A DNA stretch of 14,461 nt from Rhodanobacter sp. GTDB lineage: Bacteria > Pseudomonadota > Gammaproteobacteria > Xanthomonadales > Rhodanobacteraceae. The position numbers and the translations under genes are program-made. The stretch covers positions 1 to 14,461 of the forward strand of contig JAPHUU010000228.1 of the NCBI GenBank assembly GCA_026193555.1, read 5' to 3'. Shown here one piece after another: positions 7,504 to 13,761 of this stretch. The notes under the pieces are model-generated. The model was not told where the DNA came from. It made no database searches and worked only from the letters and a program-made list of their open reading frames with translations. Positions within the stretch are counted from its first letter, which is position 1. Each line of letters starts with the position of its first letter.

Positions 7504-7525
7504 CCGTACGGCGGAGGCCGTACGG
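7504..7525 (+). promoter_or_regulatory. Strong hairpin at the 5' end of the cytochrome c4 leader
   Basis: CCGTACGGC (7504-7512) and GCCGTACGG (7517-7525) form a perfect 9-bp stem with a GGAG tetraloop. Each arm also contains the 8-base palindrome CCGTACGG, so on DNA the site could equally be two copies of a dyad operator. It lies between the proposed -10 and the ribosome binding site. Confidence 0.55.
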
Positions 7526-7554
7526 CAATCGTTCGACCGAAGGGAGTGCACAGC

Positions 7555-8208
7555 ATGAAGACAGCAACGTTTGCGCTGGCGGGAATGCTTGGTCTGGCAG
7601 CCGGCCTGATGGCAACCCCCGGTTCGGCCACGGCCGCCGATCAGTTGGTGGGCAATGCCAGCGCCGGCCAGTCCACGATGGAATCGGTATGCGCCCTCTG
7701 CCACGGTGTCGATGGCAACTCGATGGATCCGCAATATCCCAAGCTGGCCGGTCAGCACGCCAACTACCTCGCTTACCAGATCGAATCCTTCAAGTCCGGG
7801 CAGCGCTCCAACTCGATCATGTCAGGCATGGCGGCGATGCTGTCCAAGCAGGACATCGCCAATGTCGCGGCCTACCTGTCGCAGCAGAAGACCTCGCCGG
7901 GCCCGACGAACAGTTACGAACCCGCGCTGGGCAAGTCGATCTACGTGAACGGCATTGCAGCGGCGGGCCTTCCCTCGTGCGAGTCCTGTCATGGTGCGGA
8001 CGGTCTGGGGGACAGCAACAAGATGTATCCGCGCATTGCCGGACAGCATGCGCAGTACGTGATGCAAGTGCTCACCGGCTGGCACAACGGCGAAGCCTGG
8101 GGCGACAGCCCGCACGCCAAGCTGGTGGTCGAGGTGGCGAAAAAGCTGACCATCGAGCAGATCCATGCCGTCTCGTCCTACGTGCAGGGCCTGAACGCGG
8201 GTAAATAG
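7555..8208 (+). CDS. Periplasmic diheme cytochrome c4 family protein
   Basis: The 217-residue precursor starts at ATG 7555 with AAGGGAG eight bases upstream. Residues 1-28 are a signal peptide (cleavage after SATAA or nearby). Two cytochrome domains follow, with heme motifs CALCH (46-50) and CESCH (142-146), each followed by the c4-type G-D/A-D-G and P-x-hydrophobic-A-G-Q-H segments, and a C-terminal SSYVQGL typical of c4. Cytochrome c4 carries electrons in the periplasm, commonly from the bc1 complex to terminal oxidases. In domain 1 a methionine (Met89 or Met92) is available as the sixth heme ligand; in domain 2 the usual methionine region reads HAKLVVEVAKKL, without methionine. The gene has its own putative promoter and leader hairpin and stands alone. 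Confidence 0.92.
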   Translation: MKTATFALAGMLGLAAGLMATPGSATAADQLVGNASAGQSTMESVCALCHGVDGNSMDPQYPKLAGQHANYLAYQIESFKSGQRSNSIMSGMAAMLSKQDIANVAAYLSQQKTSPGPTNSYEPALGKSIYVNGIAAAGLPSCESCHGADGLGDSNKMYPRIAGQHAQYVMQVLTGWHNGEAWGDSPHAKLVVEVAKKLTIEQIHAVSSYVQGLNAGK

Positions 8209-8216
8209 CCGCCGGC

Positions 8217-8254
8217 CGGGGTTCAGGGAAAGTGCACTCCGCCCCCTGTTTTTC
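8217..8254. repeat. Repeat family C, collapsed copy
   Basis: A shortened left arm (GGGGTTCAG, from about 8218) directly joins a right arm, GAAAGTGCACTCCGCCCCC, starting at 8228, then TGTTTTTCC. The right arm differs by two bases from the copy at 10265. It fills the space between the cytochrome c4 stop and the stop codon of the minus-strand GST remnant and could fold as a 3'-end hairpin for either. Confidence 0.7.
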
Positions 8255-8256
8255 CT

Positions 8257-8571
8257 TCAAATCGACACGAACTGCCGGTCCTTGAGCGATGCGGCGAAGC
8301 CATCGACGGCCTCGTGCGCCGAGGCCCAGTGTTCCAGCCCCTTCATGCGACCGATCCAGCGGCGCACGTTCGGGTAGTTCTGGTAGGTGCAATGCACCAG
8401 CTCGCCGAGCGTCACCATCTCGATGCCCACGTAGTCCGCCAGCGTAATCCGGTCGCCGCAGAGGAAGTCGTGATCCTTGCCGAGGAAATGCTGGTCGAGA
8501 ATGTCCATCCAGCGACACGCCTTGTCCCTGCCCCACGCAATGGTGGCGGCATGCGCCTCGGAGAAATGGTG
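8257..8571 (-). pseudogene. Glutathione S-transferase remnant, C-terminal domain only
   Basis: This reading frame encodes about 104 residues that align from end to end with residues 118-224 of the intact GST at 13762-14436: about 79 of 100 positions match from EAHAATIAWGRDKA to the shared ending KDR-(Q/E)-FVSI. The whole N-terminal thioredoxin-like domain, which binds glutathione, is absent. Similarity stops at HHFS, exactly where repeat B begins, and an in-frame TGA occurs at 8572-8574. Translation from an internal ATG at 8508 would give 83 residues, but no enzyme activity is expected. The reading frame itself has no internal stop, so the truncation may be recent or the fragment may still be constrained. 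It is read as a truncated duplicate. Confidence 0.85.
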
Positions 8572-8625
8572 TCAGGGACAATTCCTGACGCGCCATCAAG
8601 ACAATTGTCCCTGACACCTTTTTTC
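8568..8625 (+). repeat. Repeat family B, complete copy
   Basis: Perfect 16-bp arms GGTGTCAGGGACAATT (8568-8583) and AATTGTCCCTGACACC (8603-8618) enclose a 19-base loop; six T and C follow (8619-8625). It has the form of an intrinsic terminator on the plus strand, yet no plus-strand gene ends nearby. The left arm overlaps the broken 5' edge of the GST remnant. Confidence 0.85.
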
Positions 8626-8642
8626 ACGCAACTTCACATTCT

Positions 8643-8694
8643 TCGTCCCGGTTTCGCCTGCACCTTGGGAAAGGTCGGCTCTGCCCCCTCTTTC
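8643..8694. repeat. Degenerate fragments of families A and C
   Basis: CGTCCCGGTTTC (8644-8655) matches the right flank of repeat A3 (from 6549), and GGGAAAGGTCGGCTCTGCCC (from 8667), continuing CCCTCTTTC, resembles the right arm and tail of family C. They fill the spacer between the complete B element and the M20 peptidase gene. Individually weak, they are listed because they follow the same mosaic pattern as the neighbouring spacers. Confidence 0.4.
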
Positions 8695-8759
8695 AATTGC
8701 GTAAGCGGCGCGGCGCGCGTAGCCTGACACACACCAAAACTAGGCTTCAGGGGAAGTGG

Positions 8760-10205
8760 GTGAAAAAAACTTTGCGTGTCGTTGTTCCGGCGATGTCGAT
8801 TCTGGCGTTCGCCTCCATGCTGTGCTCTGCCGCACCAGCCAATCCCTCCGCGCAGCCGCCGATGCCGCCTGCCGCCAACCAGAAAATCGCACACGATATT
8901 TATCGCGATCTGGTCGATATCCGCTCGGTGCATGCCATCGGCACCAAAGGCACCGCCGATGTCATCGTGAAATATCTGAAAGCCAACGGCTTCACCGATG
9001 CTGAAGTCCACATCGCGCCGGAAACCCACTATCCCAATCAGGTGAACGTCGTCGTCCGCATCAAAGGCAAGGGCAAAGGCAAGCCCGTGATGTGGATCGG
9101 CCATATGGATGTGGTGGATGCACGCGCGCAGGACTGGACCTTGCCGCCCTTCAAGTTCACCCAGAAGGATGGCTACTTTTACGGCCGCGGCACAGCCGAC
9201 ATGAAGGACGAAGACGCCGCCATTGCCGCATCGCTTATTCGCCTCAAGAAGGAAGGCTATGTGCCGGATCGTGACATCGTCGCGGCGTTCACTGCGGACG
9301 AAGAAGTCGGACTTGAGCAGGACGGCCCGCACTTCCTGTTGCAGCACCGCAAGGATCTTGTCGGCGATGTAGGTCTGGTGATGAATCCCGATGGCGGTTC
9401 GGGTGAGATCAAGAACGGCAAACGCATCGATTTCGCGGTCGAGACCGTTCAGAAAACCTATATGACCTTCCTGATGAAGACCAGGAACAAAGGTGGCCAT
9501 TCATCCGAGCCGCGCCCCGACAATGCGATCTATCAGCTTGCGGGCGGGCTTGAGAATCTCAATCGCTACGTGTTCCCCTACAAGACCAATGCGACGACGC
9601 GCGCTTATTTCGCGAGCATTGCCCAGGGCGCGACCGGACAGCTCAAAACCGACCTGCTGGCGCTGTCGAAACAGCCGCTGGACCCGGCTGCTGCCGCGCG
9701 CCTTGCGAAGGACACCCCGTTGAACGCGATCCTGCACACGACCTGCGTCGCCACCATGCTGAGCGCGGGCGTGCAGGAGAACGCGCTGCCGTCGAGCGCA
9801 ACCGCCACCATCCAGTGCCGTGTCTACCCCGGTGAAAGCGAGGAGCAGACACGCGCCACGCTGGCGAAAGCCGCAGCCGATCCGGCCATCGAGGTAAGCC
9901 TGAAGGAGCCGGTGCAGCCCGCGCCGGAAACCGTGCCTGATCCCAAGGTGATGGCCCAGGTCGCCGATGTCGTGCATGGCATGTGGGGCAAGGACATTCC
10001 GGTCATGCCGGTGATGGTCGCGGGCGCCAGCGACTCCATCTTCGCCCGTGCGGCCGGCATCCCGAGCTATGGCGTGGGCGGCGGCTGGAATGACATCGAC
10101 GACATCCGCATGCATGGCCGCGACGAACGTAACAAGATCGGCAATTTCTACCAGACGGTCGAGTTCACCTACCGGCTAATGAAGAAACTTTCGACCGTCC
10201 AGTAA
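8760..10205 (+). CDS. Exported M20-family metallopeptidase
   Basis: The 481-residue precursor is a zinc exopeptidase/deacylase of the M20 (ArgE/DapE/CPG2-like) family. Metal and catalytic residues in the expected order are His115 (WIGHMDVVD), Asp147 (GTADMKDED), Glu181-Glu182 (TADEEVG) and His452 (MHGRDERN); KGGHSSEPRPDNAIY lies in the dimerisation/lid domain. GTG at 8760 is chosen because AGGGGA lies five bases upstream and it opens a signal peptide (VKKTLRVVVPAMSILAFASM, cleavage near CSAAPA), suggesting a periplasmic enzyme. A further upstream frame (8697) runs through repeat DNA and is rejected. The length is typical of M20 enzymes with a leader. The substrate (peptide, N-acyl amino acid or other amide) cannot be told. 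The gene stands alone, followed by repeats C and A. Confidence 0.9.
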   Translation: MKKTLRVVVPAMSILAFASMLCSAAPANPSAQPPMPPAANQKIAHDIYRDLVDIRSVHAIGTKGTADVIVKYLKANGFTDAEVHIAPETHYPNQVNVVVRIKGKGKGKPVMWIGHMDVVDARAQDWTLPPFKFTQKDGYFYGRGTADMKDEDAAIAASLIRLKKEGYVPDRDIVAAFTADEEVGLEQDGPHFLLQHRKDLVGDVGLVMNPDGGSGEIKNGKRIDFAVETVQKTYMTFLMKTRNKGGHSSEPRPDNAIYQLAGGLENLNRYVFPYKTNATTRAYFASIAQGATGQLKTDLLALSKQPLDPAAAARLAKDTPLNAILHTTCVATMLSAGVQENALPSSATATIQCRVYPGESEEQTRATLAKAAADPAIEVSLKEPVQPAPETVPDPKVMAQVADVVHGMWGKDIPVMPVMVAGASDSIFARAAGIPSYGVGGGWNDIDDIRMHGRDERNKIGNFYQTVEFTYRLMKKLSTVQ

Positions 10206-10227
10206 CTTCGCACAAGTGACCTAAACC

Positions 10228-10284
10228 GGGGTCAGAGTCGACTTTCCAAGGCGTTGGCATCAAAGAAAGTGCACTCTGACCCCC
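10228..10284. repeat. Repeat family C, best-preserved copy
   Basis: The left arm GGGGTCAGAGTCGACTTTC (from 10228) and the right arm GAAAGTGCACTCTGACCCC (from 10265) pair over 17 of 19 positions, with a loop of about 18 bases. It lies 22 bases after the M20 stop and may fold at that transcript's 3' end. It has the general form of a REP-type palindrome of the kind mobilised by RAYT transposases; that assignment is inference. Confidence 0.8.
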
Positions 10285-10300
10285 TGTTTTCCCCTGTTTT
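10281..10300. repeat. Perfect 10-base tandem duplication at the end of repeat C
   Basis: CCCCTGTTTT occurs twice without a gap at 10281-10290 and 10291-10300. The unit is the right-hand tail of family C (compare CCCCCTGTTTTTCC ending at 8254), so the tail of this copy has been duplicated. Confidence 0.85.
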
Positions 10301-10376
10301 CGCAACGTGCAGCCACCGCAGCCTTCCTCAGGTCTGCACCTGATGCATTTCACTGCCCTCTATGGAAAGAGGGCGC

Positions 10377-10402
10377 AGGTGGTTGACGCGATTCAACGGC
10401 CT
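10377..10402. repeat. Repeat family A, copy 4 (diverged)
   Basis: AGGTGGTTGA (10377-10386) and TCAACGGCCT (10393-10402) enclose the same CGCGAT loop as copy 3, with two mismatched stem positions. CGGCCCCACT follows, echoing the GTCCCACT flank of copy 1. It lies upstream of the acetamidase-family gene, unlike the other copies, which sit at gene ends. Confidence 0.65.
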
Positions 10403-10497
10403 CGGCCCCACTGGTCGCCGCTTGCGTCTGCCCCGGCGAATGGCGAGTATCGCTGGATGCGCCAGCGGTGCCGCGCGATCACCGGGGAAATGAAGAA

Positions 10498-11580
10498 ATG
10501 TCGATGTCTCACAACCGATCCATCCAGCGCGCCGCTTGCATCGCCGCGTTCGCCGCCTGCCTGCTGACGAACGCGGCACTCGCCCATGCCCGGAGCAGCG
10601 AGCAGGAAAGCGGCAAGACTTACACCCTGCTCGCCACTCCCAAGACCGTCGCCTGGGGCCATTACGACGCGACCACGCCCCCGGTACTGCGTATCCGGTC
10701 CGGCGACACGGTGGTGTTCCATACGGTACTCACCAACAGTCCGGCCGGACTGGAGAAGGCCGGCGTGGCACCGAAGGACGTGGAGCAGGATCTGCGCGAC
10801 ATCTTCAACGGCGTCCCGGCCAGGAATCGAGGCCCCGGCGGCCACATCCTGACGGGCCCTGTCTACATCGAAGGCGCCGAGCCTGGCGACACGCTGGAAG
10901 TGCGACTCAGGAAGATCGATCTGGCCATTCCCTATGCCTACAACGCCTTCCGCTACGGCCTGGGCTTCCAGACCGACGACTTCCCCTACTCCCGCGTCAA
11001 GATCATCCCGCTCGACCTCGCCACGCGCACCGCCCACTTCGGGCCGGGCATCGATATTCCGCTGCACCCGTTCTTCGGCAGCATGGGCGTGGCACCGCCG
11101 CCCGGCTTCGGCCGCTACGACAGCGCGCCGCCCACCATCATTGGCGGCAACATGGACAACAAGGAGCTGGTGCAGGGGTCGAGCGTGTTCTATCCGGTGT
11201 TCGTGCCCGGCGCCCTGTTCCAGATCGGCGATGGCCATGCCGGCCAGGGCAATGGCGAGGTGGATATCACCGCCATGGAAACCTCGCTGGTCGGCAGTGT
11301 GCAGTTCATCCTGCACAAAGGCATGAAGACTGGCCCCTACCCCCGCGCCGAAACGCCGACCCACTTCATCAGCATGGGCTTCGACGACAACCTGACCGTA
11401 GCGGCGCACAAGGCCGTCGCCGGAATGATCGACTTCCTGGTCGAGCACAAGCACATGAGCCGCGACGACGCCTACATGTTGATCAGCGTGGACGGCGACA
11501 TCGACATCACCGAGCTGGTCGACCACAACAAGGGTGTCCACGTGATGCTGCCCAAGGCCATCTTCAAGCAGAAAGAATAG
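10498..11580 (+). CDS. Exported acetamidase/formamidase family protein
   Basis: This 360-residue precursor belongs to the FmdA/AmdA family, whose studied members hydrolyse formamide or acetamide to ammonia and the acid. Family segments are DTVVFHTV near the N-terminus, GPGGHILTGPVYIEGAEPGD, the long block GGNMDNKELVQGSSVFYPVF with PGALFQIGDGHAGQGNGEV, and the C-terminal HFISMGFDDNL and DAYMLISVDGDIDITELVD. ATG at 10498 is chosen over 10468 because it directly precedes a signal peptide (RAACIAAFAACLLTNAALAHA) with an AxA cleavage site; GGGG at 10483-10486 is a possible ribosome binding site. An ATG at 10504 is also possible. Export is unusual for the classical cytoplasmic amidases but common among homologues with leader peptides. 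The substrate is uncertain, and no amide porin or urea/amide transporter is nearby. Confidence 0.88.
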   Translation: MSMSHNRSIQRAACIAAFAACLLTNAALAHARSSEQESGKTYTLLATPKTVAWGHYDATTPPVLRIRSGDTVVFHTVLTNSPAGLEKAGVAPKDVEQDLRDIFNGVPARNRGPGGHILTGPVYIEGAEPGDTLEVRLRKIDLAIPYAYNAFRYGLGFQTDDFPYSRVKIIPLDLATRTAHFGPGIDIPLHPFFGSMGVAPPPGFGRYDSAPPTIIGGNMDNKELVQGSSVFYPVFVPGALFQIGDGHAGQGNGEVDITAMETSLVGSVQFILHKGMKTGPYPRAETPTHFISMGFDDNLTVAAHKAVAGMIDFLVEHKHMSRDDAYMLISVDGDIDITELVDHNKGVHVMLPKAIFKQKE

Positions 11581-11582
11581 CC

Positions 11583-11597
11583 GGGTCAGATCCACTT
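11583..11597. repeat. Family C left-arm fragment
   Basis: GGGTCAGATCCACTT begins three bases after the acetamidase-family stop and resembles the left arms at 5791 and 10228. No clear right arm follows before the thioesterase gene. Confidence 0.4.
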
Positions 11598-11700
11598 CCT
11601 GCACTGGCACCCCATCAAGTCAAACGACCATGAGTCGCTCTGATCCGCTCAAATTGCCGGATCGGTTAACGTGTCCGGCCCACCCTCACGAACTGAACCC

Positions 11701-12156
11701 ATGACACCGAACCCCGCCTATGTCGAGGCCGTCAAGGAAAGCGTGCATCGCTCGCCCTATCCGCATCTCATCGGTCTGACCATCGACGCGCTCGAGCTCG
11801 ACAGCTGCGTGATCGGCCTGCAGCTGGACGAGCGCCACCTGCAGCCGTACGGGATCGTCCATGGCGGCGTGCTGGCCACGCTGATCGACACCGCCACGTT
11901 CTGGGCCGGCTTTCTGCGTCTGCCGGAGGATGCCGGGCTGGTGAATGTCGATCTCAAGCTCAACTACCTCAAGGCCGTGGCCCGGGGCCACCTGCGCACC
12001 GAGGGCCGCTGCCTGCGTGCCGGTCGACAAATCAGTTACGCGGAAGCCCGCGTGATCGACGCCACCGGCGAGCTGATCGCGCATGGCACGTCCACGATGA
12101 TGGCGATGCCGGGCAAGGGGCTGAAGCTCGGTATGGCGAAGTTTCTGCCGAACTGA
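11701..12156 (+). CDS. PaaI-type hotdog thioesterase
   Basis: This 151-residue protein has the single hotdog domain of the PaaI/YbgC-like acyl-CoA thioesterases. The characteristic segment PYGIVHGGVLATLIDTA carries the HGG turn and catalytic-type aspartate at the start of the central helix; VNVDLKLNYLKAVARGHLRTE and GELIAHGTSTMMAM are the strands expected after it. It probably hydrolyses a small or aromatic acyl-CoA in the cytoplasm; the exact substrate is not visible. ATG at 11701 fits the family's usual N-terminus, but neither it nor the alternative in-frame GTG at 11671 has a good ribosome binding site. It may be co-transcribed with the acetamidase-family gene 120 bases upstream, since no terminator with a T tract lies between them. 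Confidence 0.88.
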   Translation: MTPNPAYVEAVKESVHRSPYPHLIGLTIDALELDSCVIGLQLDERHLQPYGIVHGGVLATLIDTATFWAGFLRLPEDAGLVNVDLKLNYLKAVARGHLRTEGRCLRAGRQISYAEARVIDATGELIAHGTSTMMAMPGKGLKLGMAKFLPN

Positions 12157-12463
12157 GCGCAAACCCGCCGCGTCGGCAAGACACGCATCTCACCGCGCAC
12201 GCGTTGCGCCTGCATGCTCACGGGGTGAGCGGACTGCCACAGGCAAATGCCGGCCAGCGGATCCTCGATGAGCGGCAGCCTGTCACCGAGCACGGCGGCC
12301 TTGCAGCGGAAGGGCCGCGCCATGGTCGGCAGACCCCGTCATGGCCCACACCCGGCCACATCCCCGCCGCCACCGGCTCGTCCGGGTAGCGCAGGTTCGC
12401 GACGGGCGATCGGCCGTCACGCGGCAGCAAAGAGTGACATGGCCCCCTTGTTTCTTTCTGCGC
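12157..12463. other. Spacer with possible eroded coding sequence
   Basis: No intact gene is supported. On the minus strand two neighbouring frames each contain a natural-looking stretch (PVANLRYPDEPVAAGMWPGV near 12360-12420, and CKAAVLGDRLPLIEDPLAGI near 12240-12310), which could be parts of one protein broken by a frameshift. No family is recognised, and GC-rich DNA can give such stretches by chance. Confidence 0.25.
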
Positions 12464-12643
12464 TCAGTACACGTCCGGCACCGCATCGAGTGACCAGTGC
12501 CCGAGCTGCGCATGAATCTCCTCGATCTGCAGCGCGGCCACCATTGCGTCGGCCTCGCGGCGGCTGGCGAACCGCATCACGGGCTCGCCGGCCTCCAGGT
12601 CATACACCAGAAAGCCATCGTCTTCGCTACGCACTTCAAGCAT
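12464..12643 (-). CDS. Small acidic hypothetical protein
   Basis: A 59-residue reading frame starts at ATG 12643, preceded by GGAACGGTGG as a possible ribosome binding site; an in-frame GTG at 12649 would add two residues. The product has a balanced composition with alternating short strands and a helix (DDGFLVYDLEAGEPVMRFAS, then READAMVAALQIEEIHAQLG), ending VPDVY. It looks like a genuine small cytoplasmic protein, unlike the Arg/Pro-rich shadows around it. No family or partner is recognised, and there is no signal peptide or membrane segment. Confidence 0.5.
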   Translation of the reverse strand: MLEVRSEDDGFLVYDLEAGEPVMRFASRREADAMVAALQIEEIHAQLGHWSLDAVPDVY

Positions 12644-12957
12644 GTCCACCGTTCCGTGGTCAGGAAAAGGCGCCCAGGCAGGGAGCCCGAATGATCACCA
12701 CACGAGGCGACCCCAAACGTCCCGCGTGTCCGTTCCAGCTGACATTCCGACGCCGGCATGCTGGCCTGGGCATCCTGTCGGTGCGGGCTCGACGCGCGGG
12801 GCACTCAAGTGTGGCGGCAAATGGTGCGGACGAAGATCAGCCCACCGCGCGCCTGCGCGTAGGGGTTCGCCCACGGAAGCCGGAACGCCCGCCAGCCTGT
12901 CTGCACGACCGGGGAAAAGCCAGTGCGCCCGATGGACCCGAACGGCGAAACGCCCCC
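12644..12957. other. Spacer without a supported gene
   Basis: Several long open frames cross this 314-base stretch on both strands, but their products are Arg/Pro/Ala-rich with no recognisable domain and overlap one another. No repeats of families A, B or C were seen. It should contain the 3' end of the class II aldolase-type transcript and the promoter of the small minus-strand gene. Confidence 0.4.
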
Positions 12958-13623
12958 TTATGCCGCCCCGGATCTGCCAAGCCAATGAGTCAATCGTGCA
13001 TTGACATCCACCAGTTGCTGGCACGCCTCGGCGAACGACACGCCCAATGACAACAAGCCAAAGCCGCCATCGTGGTTCATCATGCCGATGATCCTTGCGT
13101 CTGGACGTCGACGGATCACATCCTTCAACTCCCGGCCGATGTCGCGGCTCTTGCCCGGGGAGGTGGTCAGCGGAAGATCATTCGCCACGAAATACGCCTT
13201 GATCTCCGGATGCAGGGGATCAAAGTCCAGAACGTGACCATGCACCACCGCCCCAAGATCAGCCCGCGATTGATAGGCGCTGAAGTGAAGAGAACTTTCT
13301 GAAGACGGGACTTTCTTGCCGAAATATTCGACCGTGAAACTTTCCGCGTCATAGTTTGCCAGCACCGCCAGATCGTCTTTCGAAACCTCCGGCAACGAGC
13401 TGGTCTGCGAGCAGGAAACCACGATATTTTCACCGTCGAAAACACTGAAATTTCCATAGTCGTACCCCAGCCACTGCCCTTCGGTGAACTTGCCGATCAG
13501 GCCAACCGACAGCAGCGGCCGGCGCGTCATGTTCAGTACCTGCAAGTCAATCGCCGACGACCACTCTTCGCCAAGTTGCCTGGGGGAAAAGGAATAAACG
13601 TGCGACTTGGGAAGGTCTTCCAT
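12958..13623 (-). CDS. Class II aldolase/adducin domain protein
   Basis: The 221-residue protein has the features of zinc-dependent class II aldolases and epimerases related to L-fuculose-1-phosphate aldolase: GNFSVF (58-63), VVSCSQTSSLPEVSKDDLAV in place of the usual phosphate-site strand, PSSESSLH (106-113, catalytic-type Glu109), the zinc-type histidines His128 and His130 in VVHGHV, and His184 in MNHDGGFGLLSLG. All four residues of the fuculose aldolase metal/acid set are thus present. The substrate is unknown; the divergent phosphate site argues against a simple fuculose or ribulose phosphate enzyme. The codons appear less GC-rich than the neighbours' (many AAA, TTT, GAA, TCT), which suggests transfer. 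It lies downstream of the intact GST on the same strand, 138 bases away. Confidence 0.75.
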   Translation of the reverse strand: MEDLPKSHVYSFSPRQLGEEWSSAIDLQVLNMTRRPLLSVGLIGKFTEGQWLGYDYGNFSVFDGENIVVSCSQTSSLPEVSKDDLAVLANYDAESFTVEYFGKKVPSSESSLHFSAYQSRADLGAVVHGHVLDFDPLHPEIKAYFVANDLPLTTSPGKSRDIGRELKDVIRRRPDARIIGMMNHDGGFGLLSLGVSFAEACQQLVDVNARLTHWLGRSGAA

Positions 13624-13679
13624 CTCGAATCCTGCACTTCTTGACGAGCAACCGCTCTTTGCCGCTGACGATAGCGGCC

Positions 13680-13712
13680 GAAGGGGCCAGCGGCGACATG
13701 CGTCGCCCCTTC
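13680..13712. promoter_or_regulatory. Two mutually exclusive stem-loops between the GST and class II aldolase-type genes
   Basis: An outer stem, GAAGGGGC (13680-13687) with GCCCCTTC (13705-13712), has 8 perfect pairs. An inner stem, GGCGAC (13692-13697) with GTCGCC (13702-13707), has 6 perfect pairs and an ATGC loop. They share bases 13705-13707, so only one can form fully. No T tract is present, so it is a possible 3'-end, attenuator or operator structure rather than a clear terminator. Confidence 0.45.
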
Positions 13713-13761
13713 ATTGCGCCGTGTGGCCGCGGAACGACGTACCACGGCGTCGCTTGCGCGC

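Noticed and set aside
8697..8759. Upstream start of the M20 peptidase at 8697
   Set aside because: It lacks a ribosome binding site, starts next to repeat fragments and would put a basic extension in front of a clear signal peptide.
2519..10402. Family A hairpins at gene 3' ends as integron attC sites
   Set aside because: The GTTGA/TCAAC core superficially recalls attC core sites, but the elements are only 26-38 bases with the core in the loop region. The genes lie in both orientations, one copy lies upstream of a gene, and no integrase is present.
10393..11633. Long antisense and alternative frames across the acetamidase-family gene
   Set aside because: They have the low-complexity composition of GC-rich shadows, while the chosen frame matches a known family throughout.
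12247..13050. Plus-strand open frame of 267 codons
   Set aside because: Its product is Arg/Pro/Ala-rich with no domain, and it overlaps the better-supported minus-strand genes at 12464 and 12958.
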